From assembly GCA_945787485.1 (NCBI GenBank), contig CALZHV010000082.1:1-8843 (forward strand): 8,843 bases of DNA, read 5' to 3'. Source of the DNA: an uncultured Lachnospiraceae bacterium. GTDB lineage: Bacteria; Bacillota; Clostridia; Lachnospirales; Lachnospiraceae. Each line of letters opens with the position of its first letter. The first letter of the stretch is position 1. The position numbers were made by a program, and so were the translations under genes. Of the stretch, positions 1 to 7,700 are shown piece by piece. The notes below the pieces were generated by a model. The model searched no databases and was not told the origin of the DNA. It saw only the letters and a program-made list of their open reading frames with translations.

Positions 1-182
1 GTTCGGTGGATTTTACAAGTACTGCACTTATTGATAACAATGAAATTGATTCTGTTTCTTTGATTGAAATAGTGAGTGAGATAATGGATCAGTTTGATAT
101 TGAAATTCCGTTTGAAGAGGTTGTTCCGGAAAATTTCAATTCTGTTGATGCTATGGTAAGACTGGTGGAAAAATATGTATAG
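1..182 (+). CDS. Acyl carrier protein, 3' part (5' end outside window)
   Basis: This is the C-terminal 59 residues of an acyl carrier protein (PP-binding family), read in the frame starting at base 3 and ending at TAG 180-182. The sequence shows the carrier signature I-D-S-V-S-L. The serine codon at 51-53 is the expected 4'-phosphopantetheine attachment site. It is followed by the acidic helix-II pattern (LIEIVSEIMDQFDIEIPFEE) and a closing helix ending VRLVEKYV, as in ACP and DltC-like proteins. In this family the prosthetic thiol holds an acyl group as a thioester. The gene overlaps the downstream adenylating ligase by 8 bp, so the ligase probably charges this carrier; that pairing is inferred. 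The start codon and about the first 20 residues are missing. It is not obviously the housekeeping fatty-acid ACP, given its ligase partner. Confidence 0.85.
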   Translation, partial: SVDFTSTALIDNNEIDSVSLIEIVSEIMDQFDIEIPFEEVVPENFNSVDAMVRLVEKYV

Positions 183-1638
183 TTCTATTGCTCATTCAAT
201 TTATAAATTTAGTATTGATAATCCGGAAAAGCTTGCAATTGCCGATACAAGCGGTTGCTATAATTATAGAGAGCTGGCATGTACTTTTGTTAATACATAT
301 GGGAAAATGCTTGAAATGGGAATTAAATCCGGAGATTATATATTGGTTGAATGTACACAGAATGCAGACTTTATCATTCTTGATTTGGCATGTCAATGTC
401 TGGGGGCTGTTTTTGTTCCTGTCGAAAAAAAAGCATTAGCGGACAGAGTGAAAAAAATATATAGCGAAGAAAAGGCTGCTTGTATTTTTTCTGAAACTGA
501 TTATCAGGAGCTTGGTTCAAATATTAAAATACGTGAATTTATAGGTGAAAAGTCTAACGAAACAGACATAGAATTTCCTCGAATTAACAAAAATGCATTG
601 GCTGAAATATTATTTTCTACCGGTACTACAGGCGAGCCAAAGGGAATATGTATTTCAAATCGGGCTAATATCGCCATTGCAGAAAATATAATATACGGAA
701 CAAAAATGAATGAGAAGACAGTTGAAATGATTCCGCTGCCGCTAAGTCATTCACACGGTCTTAGAACGTGTTATGCAAATTTATATAACGGCAGCTCGAT
801 TGTTATTATTGACGGAGTTATGAATGTCGGATTGTTTTTTAAGATGCTGGGAAAATATAATGTTAATGCTTTGGATGTTTCACCTACACTGGCAAAGCTT
901 TTGCTTAAAATTGCAAAAAAAGGTTTGCAGGAGTGCAGCAGCAGTATAGATTACATTGAAATTGGTACTGCCGTTTTAGAGGATGATACGAAAGAAAAAT
1001 TAAAAAATATTTTTGTTTCATCAAGGCTCTATAATTTCTATGGAAGCACAGAGGCAGGAAGAAGCTGTGTGCTAAATTTTAATGAAATTGATTTTGCATC
1101 GTGCATAGGTTATCCTTCTAAAAATTCAACGTTTTATATTGTGGATGAAGAAAGACATGTTATCGAAAGCTCTGTTTATAATACAGGTACAATTGCAGTG
1201 AGCGGTCCGATGATGATGGATGGATATTTTAATGCCGAACAGCTTACAAAAGATACAGTTGTAGATGGAATATTATATACAAGTGATGTGGGTTATTTTG
1301 ACGAAGACGGAAGATTATACGTGATTGGCAGAAAAGATGATGTCATCAATTATAAAGGAATAAAAATTGCACCTGAAGAAATAGAATCTGTTGCTGTTTT
1401 GTATGATGCCGTTTCGGATTGTGCATGCGTACCTATGACGGATTCGGTTTGCGGACAAGTGCCCATGTTGTTTATAAAAGTGAAAAATCAGGAACAATTT
1501 GATTTGTCGGATTATAATGATTTTTTGAAGAAAAATCTGGATATTTCAAGAATGCCAAAGAAGATAGAAATAATAGAAGAAATACCGCGAAGCTCAAACG
1601 GAAAGCTTCAAAGAAAAAAATTATTGGAAAAACAGTAG
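175..1638 (+). CDS. AMP-forming acyl/aryl-acid ligase (ANL superfamily), likely ACP-loading
   Basis: A 487-residue acyl-adenylate-forming enzyme. The family activates a carboxylic acid with ATP to acyl-AMP, then transfers it to a CoA or carrier-protein thiol. The core motifs are present in order: P-loop STGTTGEPKG (148-157), the SHSHG segment (191-195), YGSTEAG (289-295), TSD with D371, GRKDD with R386 at the hinge, YKGIKI (393-398), and the C-terminal catalytic lysine K477 in NGKLQR. Length is normal for a stand-alone adenylation enzyme, and no carrier or condensation domain is fused. The ATG lies inside the end of the ACP gene, 8 bp before its stop is complete, with a GGTGG-like site upstream, suggesting translational coupling and an ACP as acceptor. 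The short, low-complexity binding pocket cannot be read for substrate; a fatty, aryl or amino acid are all possible. It is cytoplasmic, with no signal or TM segments. Confidence 0.85.
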   Translation: MYSSIAHSIYKFSIDNPEKLAIADTSGCYNYRELACTFVNTYGKMLEMGIKSGDYILVECTQNADFIILDLACQCLGAVFVPVEKKALADRVKKIYSEEKAACIFSETDYQELGSNIKIREFIGEKSNETDIEFPRINKNALAEILFSTGTTGEPKGICISNRANIAIAENIIYGTKMNEKTVEMIPLPLSHSHGLRTCYANLYNGSSIVIIDGVMNVGLFFKMLGKYNVNALDVSPTLAKLLLKIAKKGLQECSSSIDYIEIGTAVLEDDTKEKLKNIFVSSRLYNFYGSTEAGRSCVLNFNEIDFASCIGYPSKNSTFYIVDEERHVIESSVYNTGTIAVSGPMMMDGYFNAEQLTKDTVVDGILYTSDVGYFDEDGRLYVIGRKDDVINYKGIKIAPEEIESVAVLYDAVSDCACVPMTDSVCGQVPMLFIKVKNQEQFDLSDYNDFLKKNLDISRMPKKIEIIEEIPRSSNGKLQRKKLLEKQ

Positions 1639-1662
1639 TTACAACAGAATTAAATTTAATTT

Positions 1663-1672
1663 GAGGATAAGG
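1663..1672 (+). promoter_or_regulatory. Ribosome binding site deciding the transporter start
   Basis: GAGG at 1663-1666 sits 9 nt before ATG 1676. The longest frame could begin at TTG 1661, but that codon overlaps the Shine-Dalgarno sequence itself, so ATG 1676 is the better start. Confidence 0.6.
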
Positions 1673-1675
1673 TAC

Positions 1676-3094
1676 ATGAGAAAAAGTAGAATAATACATC
1701 TTATTGTAGGACCATTGTTGTTTATATTATGTTATTTGTTTTTGCCGGAGTCTGTCTTTGTGACTACCGCTGCAAAGGGTGCAGTCGGTACTGTAGCATG
1801 GATGGCATATTGGTGGGTGTTTGGTCCTGTTGATTATGCAATAACGGCATTTTTACCGATTGCTGTTAATGCATTATTCAGCTTTGTTGATATGACCGAA
1901 GTAATCAAAAACTATGCATCGGAAACAATATTGTTATTGTTAGGCGCATCAATTTTGACGGTAATATGGGAAGAAACGGGATTGGATAAGCGTATTGCTT
2001 CATTCTTCCTGAGAATGGTTGGTACAAGGGTAAGAACACAGATAATATTTTGGTTTATGTTATCAATGCTGTTGTCTTCCGTTTTGCCTAATTCGGTTGT
2101 GTGTGCAACAATCACTCCGATAGCTGTGGCAATGCTTAATTATATTGGTGAAGGCGATGTAAAAAACAGTAAAATAGCATCAAAGCTGTTGCTTACCATT
2201 GCTTATGCAGCAGGACTTGGAGGACTTGCATCTCCACTTGGTGGTGCTATGAATCTGGTTACAGTTGATTATATTCAGCAGCTTACCGGTAAAGAATATA
2301 TGTATATTTCCTGGGTTGTGAGATTTTTGCCTGTTATGCTTGTTTTGACAATTATTAATATTATATACATGGTCAGAGATGTAAAAAAGGATGATGACTT
2401 AGGCAAAACAAAACAATATTTTATTGAAGAATACAATAAAATGCCACCGATGTCCAAGGAAGAAAAAATAGCTCTTGCTTTGTTTCTTATTGCGACAGTA
2501 CTTTCGTTTACAAGACAATTATATATGAATATTTTGCCGGGATTAAAGCCGGCATATGTGTTTATCGGATGTGCAATTCTTTCTTTTTTGATTACAAACA
2601 AGGAAGGAGAGCGTTTGATGGTATGGAAATCTGTACAGACAAAAATAATATGGGAAATGATTTATGTTTTTGCAGGTGGACTTGCAGTCGGAACATTAAT
2701 AAATGAATCGGGAGCAGCAAAAAATCTTGGTTCATGGGTATCCTCAATGGAGCTGTCAGGAGGGGCTGTTACTGTATTTGTAATAATAACAATGACACTT
2801 CTTCTTTCGGATGTCACATCCAATACGGCAACTGCTGCGGTTGCAATTCCGATTGTAATATCCGTTATACAGGGAATTGGGAAAAATCCGGTTCCGTATA
2901 TTTATATTGCATCAGTGGGTGTAAATCTTTCATATATGCTTCCGACATCGATAAGAGCTATTCCTGTCGGATATGGTTTGCAGCCCAAATATATGCTTAA
3001 AGAGGGTTGGAAGTTAACATTGATTATTATCGTTTCAATGACACTTTTATGTACAGCAATGCTGTACTATTGGCCGATGTTCAGTCAGTCATAG
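1676..3094 (+). CDS. SLC13/DASS-like anion (dicarboxylate/sulfate-type) permease
   Basis: A 472-residue polytopic membrane protein of the divalent-anion:Na+ symporter type (IT superfamily). Hydrophobic segments fill most of the chain. A polar cytoplasmic-looking linker at about 233-265 divides two repeats. Repeat 1 has the re-entrant-loop equivalent LPNSV (137-141) and a PLGGAMN segment (187-193). Repeat 2 has the classic TSNTATA (381-387) with S-N-T at 382-384, then MLPTSIRAIPVGYG (421-434). In characterised family members each repeat carries an SNT motif and a following TPPNA-type loop that bind Na+ and the anion. Here only the second SNT is canonical, so substrate and coupling ion are uncertain. 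The gene follows the ligase by 37 bp with no terminator, so co-transcription with the ACP and ligase is likely. It may import the ligase's acid substrate or export a product; this is inference. The start is ATG 1676, with GAGG 9 nt upstream. Confidence 0.75.
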   Translation: MRKSRIIHLIVGPLLFILCYLFLPESVFVTTAAKGAVGTVAWMAYWWVFGPVDYAITAFLPIAVNALFSFVDMTEVIKNYASETILLLLGASILTVIWEETGLDKRIASFFLRMVGTRVRTQIIFWFMLSMLLSSVLPNSVVCATITPIAVAMLNYIGEGDVKNSKIASKLLLTIAYAAGLGGLASPLGGAMNLVTVDYIQQLTGKEYMYISWVVRFLPVMLVLTIINIIYMVRDVKKDDDLGKTKQYFIEEYNKMPPMSKEEKIALALFLIATVLSFTRQLYMNILPGLKPAYVFIGCAILSFLITNKEGERLMVWKSVQTKIIWEMIYVFAGGLAVGTLINESGAAKNLGSWVSSMELSGGAVTVFVIITMTLLLSDVTSNTATAAVAIPIVISVIQGIGKNPVPYIYIASVGVNLSYMLPTSIRAIPVGYGLQPKYMLKEGWKLTLIIIVSMTLLCTAMLYYWPMFSQS

Positions 3095-3123
3095 AAACAG
3101 ATGTGAACAGTGTTAATTTTTAC

Positions 3124-3152
3124 TTGCATAAAATATACATGAGTTGTATATT
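3124..3152 (+). promoter_or_regulatory. Candidate sigma70-type promoter of argG
   Basis: TTGCAT at 3124-3129 (3/6 match to TTGACA) and TATATT at 3147-3152 (5/6 match to TATAAT) are separated by exactly 17 bp. Transcription would start near 3159 and leave a leader of about 54 nt before the argG ATG. The short leader argues against a T-box or other large riboswitch. Confidence 0.5.
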
Positions 3153-3157
3153 TAACA
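3125..3157 (+). promoter_or_regulatory. Candidate ArgR operator: two imperfect inverted repeats over the argG promoter
   Basis: Two adjacent dyads lie across the promoter: TGCATAAAATATACA (3125-3139) and TGTATATTTAACA (3145-3157), with centres about 19 bp apart. ARG boxes bound by the arginine repressor are AT-rich palindromes of the form TGAAT-N4-ATTCA, usually in tandem over arg promoters. These dyads have similar half-sites but spacers that are off by one, so the assignment is tentative. Position over the -35 and -10 of an arginine gene is the main support. Confidence 0.3.
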
Positions 3158-3197
3158 AGATAGATTGTTATGTTTATCAGGTAGTCTATTTAATATT

Positions 3198-3203
3198 AGG
3201 AGG
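3198..3203 (+). promoter_or_regulatory. Strong ribosome binding site of argG (AGGAGG)
   Basis: A perfect AGGAGG lies 9 nt before ATG 3213. It selects that start over an in-frame ATG at 3165, which would add 16 residues (MLCLSGSLFNIRRIFH) that are foreign to the family. Confidence 0.9.
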
Positions 3204-3212
3204 ATTTTTCAT

Positions 3213-4439
3213 ATGGCAAAGGAAAAAGTTGTTTTAGCATATTCAGGTGGACTTGATACAACTGCTATCATTCCATGGTTAAAAGAGACATATAACTATG
3301 ATGTTATTTGTTGTTGTGTAGATGTTGGTCAGGAGAGCGAGCTCGAAGGACTTGATGAGAGAGCAAAGTATTCAGGAGCTGAAAAGCTCTATATCGAGGA
3401 TGTAGTTGACGAGCTTTGTGATGAGTACATAATGCCAACAGTTAAGGCTAATGCAGTTTACGAAAATAAATATTTACTTGGTACTTCATTTGCAAGACCT
3501 GTTATTGCAAAGAAGCTCGTTGAGATAGCCAGAAAAGAAGGTGCTGTTGCAATCTGTCACGGCGCAACAGGTAAGGGAAACGATCAGCTCAGATTTGAGC
3601 TTTCAATTAAGGCTTTGGCTCCTGATATCAAGGTTATTGCTACATGGAGACAGCCTGAGTGGACAATGCAGTCACGTGAGGATGAAATAGAATTCTGTAA
3701 GGCACACGGAATAGATCTTCCTTTCGACGCAAGCCATTCATACAGCCGTGACAGAAATATATGGCATATCAGCCATGAGGGACTTGAGCTTGAAAATCCT
3801 GCACTTGCACCAAATTACGATGACCTTTTGGTTCTTTCGGTTACTCCTCAGAATGCACCTGATGAGGCCGAAGAAATTGAATTGGAATTTGAAGCCGGTG
3901 TTCCGGTTGCTTTAAATGGTAAGAGAATGAAGGTTTCTGATATAATAAGAGAGCTTAATCGTCTCGGCGGCAAGCATGGTATTGGTATAATTGATATTGT
4001 TGAGAATCGTGTTGTTGGTATGAAGAGCCGTGGTGTATATGAAACTCCGGGTGGAACAATTCTTATGGAGGCTCATACCCAGCTTGAAGAAATATGTCTT
4101 GATCGTGAGACACTTGCATACAAGAAGCTTGTGGCAACAAAGTTCGCTGATTTAGTATACGAAGGAAAGTGGTTCTGCCCTCTTCGTGAGAGTCTTTCAG
4201 CATTTGTTGATAAGACACAGGAGACAGTTACAGGTACAGTTAAGATGAAACTGTACAAGGGTAACATTATTAAGCAGGGTACTACATCGCCATATTCATT
4301 ATACTCAGAAAGCCTTGCTTCATTTACAACAGGTGATTTGTATGATCACAAGGATGCTTCAGGATTTATCAACCTCTTTGGACTTTCAATGAAGGTTAGA
4401 GCAATGATGGAGCAGAATGTAGAGAAGAACAAGAAGTAA
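3213..4439 (+). CDS. argG: Argininosuccinate synthase
   Basis: A 408-residue cytoplasmic enzyme that joins citrulline and aspartate with ATP hydrolysis to AMP and PPi, the penultimate step of arginine biosynthesis. The N-terminal PP-loop is visible as AYSGGLDTT (9-17), followed by CVDVGQ. The citrulline/aspartate-binding block HGATGKGNDQLRFE is intact, as are the SRDRNIWHISHEG and ETPGGTIL blocks. The length matches the usual bacterial enzyme of about 400 residues, and the frame is uninterrupted. Codon use looks more GAG/AAG/CTT-rich than that of the flanking genes, consistent with higher expression. It appears monocistronic: it has its own promoter region and a terminator, and argH is not adjacent. 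Possible ArgR-like dyads overlap the promoter. Identity is essentially certain; the regulation is inferred. Confidence 0.97.
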   Translation: MAKEKVVLAYSGGLDTTAIIPWLKETYNYDVICCCVDVGQESELEGLDERAKYSGAEKLYIEDVVDELCDEYIMPTVKANAVYENKYLLGTSFARPVIAKKLVEIARKEGAVAICHGATGKGNDQLRFELSIKALAPDIKVIATWRQPEWTMQSREDEIEFCKAHGIDLPFDASHSYSRDRNIWHISHEGLELENPALAPNYDDLLVLSVTPQNAPDEAEEIELEFEAGVPVALNGKRMKVSDIIRELNRLGGKHGIGIIDIVENRVVGMKSRGVYETPGGTILMEAHTQLEEICLDRETLAYKKLVATKFADLVYEGKWFCPLRESLSAFVDKTQETVTGTVKMKLYKGNIIKQGTTSPYSLYSESLASFTTGDLYDHKDASGFINLFGLSMKVRAMMEQNVEKNKK

Positions 4440-4471
4440 TGATTATTATATAAAGTTTATTCTTAATTTAG

Positions 4472-4550
4472 ACTGTCATGCATATGATGGATCAGGTTTG
4501 CAGGCTTATCCGCCAAATTGGTTCACATAATGTATGACAGTTTTTTCTTT
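4472..4550 (+). terminator. Rho-independent terminator after argG with a long structured loop
   Basis: ACTGTCATGCA (4472-4482) pairs with TGTATGACAGT (4531-4541, one G-T pair). The stem can be extended by TATG/CATA with a bulged A. Six Ts begin at 4541, followed by C and TTT. The loop is about 45 nt, unusually large, and can itself fold (GGC-TTATCC-GCC near 4503-4514). It ends the argG transcript and separates it from the c-di-GMP gene. Confidence 0.75.
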
Positions 4551-4604
4551 ATTGAAATTATACAAAAAAATAGAAAAAATTGTTAAAAATAAATAAAGAA
4601 TATA

Positions 4605-4633
4605 TTGAACGAAACGCAAAAAATTGATAAAAT
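4605..4633 (+). promoter_or_regulatory. Candidate sigma70-type promoter of the c-di-GMP gene
   Basis: TTGAAC at 4605-4610 (4/6) and TAAAAT at 4628-4633 (5/6) are spaced by 17 bp in a very AT-rich stretch. Transcription would start near 4640, giving a 5' UTR of about 63 nt. The UTR contains a short inverted repeat, ATTGTT 4653-4658 with AACAAT 4669-4674. I see no c-di-GMP (GEMM) riboswitch there. Confidence 0.5.
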
Positions 4634-4702
4634 AAACCTATATATGTTAAAAATTGTTTGTTATGATGAACAATAGTATTTTTGGGAAGGGAGGATGGAT
4701 GA

Positions 4703-7700
4703 ATGGATAAAATTAGGACTACAGAACTGTTGGCTGCGCTTTCAGATAAAATTTCCAATTTATATTTTGTCGAGCCTGAAACAGGATATTATGAAATATT
4801 TTATTATGATGAGTCCTTTAGACTAGAAAACAATATACAAAAAAATACTGATAAAGATTTTTTTACTAATATTGTCGATGACATAGAGAAAAATATCCAT
4901 CCTGATGATAAGGAAAAGGCTTTTAAATATTTTACAAAGGAAAAGTTTAATGAAATTATTGAAACAGGCGAGACAGTAGTTTTCGATACAAGATGGATCG
5001 AAGATGAAGTCGGTGAAAATCGATGGATAAGAAACAAGCTTATCAGATTCCTGGATGAAGATGGCAGGTTCAAGATTGTTGTAGGAACTGAAGAGATAAC
5101 GGAATTAAAGAAACAGGAAAAGGCTTTGTCAAAGGCTCTTGAAATCGAAAGGAAATCTTTGATTGACCCGTTAACAGGATGCAGAAACAGAATGGCACTT
5201 TCGTGGGCATATGACAATGATTATGCTAATGAGTCAGCTATAGGTGTAATTGTATGTGATTTAAACGGACTGAAAAAAATAAATGATAAAGACGGACATA
5301 AGGCGGGAGATAATCTCATTTTTGACGCTTCTGTTATGTTAATTGAATGCTTTGGACACGACAAGGTATACAGAATTGGCGGAGATGAATTTGTTATCGT
5401 TATGTTGTCTGTGGACAGAGAGTATTTCGAGAGAAGTATAGATAATTTCAGAAATAGATGTGACAAATCAAAAATTAGCATTTCCATAGGCTCGGTGTAT
5501 AACGAAGATTTAAGCATGCATTTTGAAGATGTATTAAAGATTGCAGACCGAAATATGTACGATGTAAAAAGAGATTATTACCGTCGTACAGGCATAGACA
5601 GAAGAAGCAGATCAGAGCTTTACAGAAATGCTGAACATATTGATGCACTTATTGATTTTGGCTCGATGTGTTTTATAACATTTAAGGCGGATTTGACAAA
5701 TAACACTTATGAAATTATTCATTTGATGGACGGACATGATTCTTCTTTCAGAAGTGAGTGTAAAACGTTTGTTGACGTTATGGAATATCCGATAAAAGTT
5801 AACAGCATGCATCAAGAGGATATAGAGGATTATATCAAATATACCAATTTGGATTTCCTTAGAGAAAATTTTAAGGAATACCATGGTAAGATAAATCATT
5901 GGGTAAGATACAGAAGCACATACGGTGGCGAAAAATATCATTTGATGGAGGTGCAGTTTTTTGCAAGCAGATCCTATACGGATGATAATCAGGTTGTTTA
6001 CGTAATGATAAAGGATATGGGAAGCATTACCCAAATGGGAAGGATACTTTTCGATAATGTATTAAAGGAATTGTCGGAAAATTTTGAGTCTATATTTTAC
6101 ATAGATTTTGATAATGACAGAGTTTATCCATACAGAATGAACGCATCAATCACAAGAAAACAGGGAGTGATGCTCAATGAAAAACCATCATATTGGGATG
6201 CAATGGGAACATATATAGAAAATTCTGTTCATGAAAAAGATAAAGAGACAATGCGTGAAATATGCAGTAAAGAATATCTTCAAAGACAATTCAAAATCAG
6301 ACGTGCATTTTCACATGACTACAGAGCAATCATAGATGGAAATGAAATTTATTACAGAATAAAATTTTCCAACATGGATGGCGTAGGTGAGTTACATCAA
6401 TGTGTTGTTGGCTTTGTCAATGTTAATTCAGAGGTTATGCTCAACAAGCGATACAGTGATTATAGTAACAGTATTCTTATTGTAGAAGATAATGATAATA
6501 ATCGTGAAATATTAAGAGAAATTTTGCAGGATGAGTATTCGCTTTTTGAAGCATCAAACGGAAAAGAAGCATTAGGTATTTTGAAAAAATATTACGAAGA
6601 AATAGCTCTTGTAATTACGGATTTAAAGATGCCGGTATGTGATGGTTTTGAACTTATATCGATAATGCAGGCAGATGCGAAATACAGAGATATTCCAATT
6701 ATTGTAACAACTGCATTTTCTGATGAAGAAAAAAGAATTAAATGTCTCGAATTAGGAGCAGCAGATTTTATATCTAAGCCGTACAACGTAACAGAAATAA
6801 AAAAGCGTGTAAGAAGTTTTATGAAGCTTAGAAGTGTTACGGCTATTTTGAACACTATTGAGATTGATTCGGTTACAGGCTTATATACAAAGGAAGCATT
6901 TTACAGATATGCCCAGATATTGATTGACAGTAATCCTAATACGGATTATGTTGTTGAAGTGTTGGATATTATCGGCTTTAAGGCAATCAATGAACAGTAT
7001 GGAGTCGAAACAGGTAATAAGCTTCTTAGATACATTGCGGATAATGGCTCTAATATTGGTATCGGAATGATAATTGGTGGTCGAATAGGAAGTGATGTAT
7101 TTGCATGCTTAAGACCGAGTATTAACATCACCAAAGAAGTTGAAGAATCGTATATAAAGGAACTTAAGAAAAATGCACCTGTTCCAAATTTAAATATAAA
7201 GCTTGGACATTATCTTACGAAAATGGGAAGAAATTTACCTGTTCAACAGATGTGTGACAGGGCAAGAATTGCAATGATGTCCATAAAAGGAAAATACGGA
7301 GAGGTTTCAGCTTTGTATGATGATGAGATGAGAGATAAGCTCCTTGTCAGACAACAGATAATTGATAGCATGGAAAATGCTATCAGACAGGAACAGTTTC
7401 AGGTTTTCTATCAGCCTAAATATGATATAAATGACAATAGAATGGCCGGAGCAGAGGCTTTGGTAAGATGGGAGCATCCGGACATTGGATTTATGAACCC
7501 CGGAATCTTTATTCCTATTTTTGAACAAAATGGTTTTATTTCCGAGCTTGATAAATTTGTTTGGGAAAAAGTATGTCAGGAGATAGCATATTGGATTGAA
7601 AAAGGATATCAATTTCCAATTTCAGTAAATGTTTCAAGAAGAGATTTTCTTGATCCGGAACTTGCCGATTATATAATAAATCTTGCCGATAAATATTCGG

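Noticed and set aside
1648..1661. Perfect 14-bp palindrome AATTAAATTTAATT between ligase and permease genes
   Set aside because: It contains only A and T in an AT-rich gap, is easily produced by chance, and lies inside an apparent operon where an operator is not expected.
3095..3123. Terminator after the permease gene
   Set aside because: Only a tiny AACA/TGTT dyad before a T-rich stretch is visible; there is no stable stem, so read-through into argG cannot be excluded.
3095..3212. Possible T-box or arginine-sensing riboswitch upstream of argG
   Set aside because: The predicted leader is only about 54 nt, with no specifier hairpin, T-box sequence or terminator/antiterminator pair.
3007..3237. 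Small + strand frame spanning the end of the permease gene and the argG start
   Set aside because: It overlaps both real genes out of frame and runs through the argG promoter; no supporting ribosome site or recognisable domain.
4640..4702. Possible c-di-GMP riboswitch in the UTR of the c-di-GMP gene
   Set aside because: The segment is too short and lacks GEMM core sequences; only a weak ATTGTT/AACAAT dyad is present.
4804..5217. Long antisense open frames opposite the c-di-GMP gene
   Set aside because: They lie opposite conserved PAS and GGDEF coding sequence, show no family resemblance, and reflect AT-rich codon bias on the coding strand.
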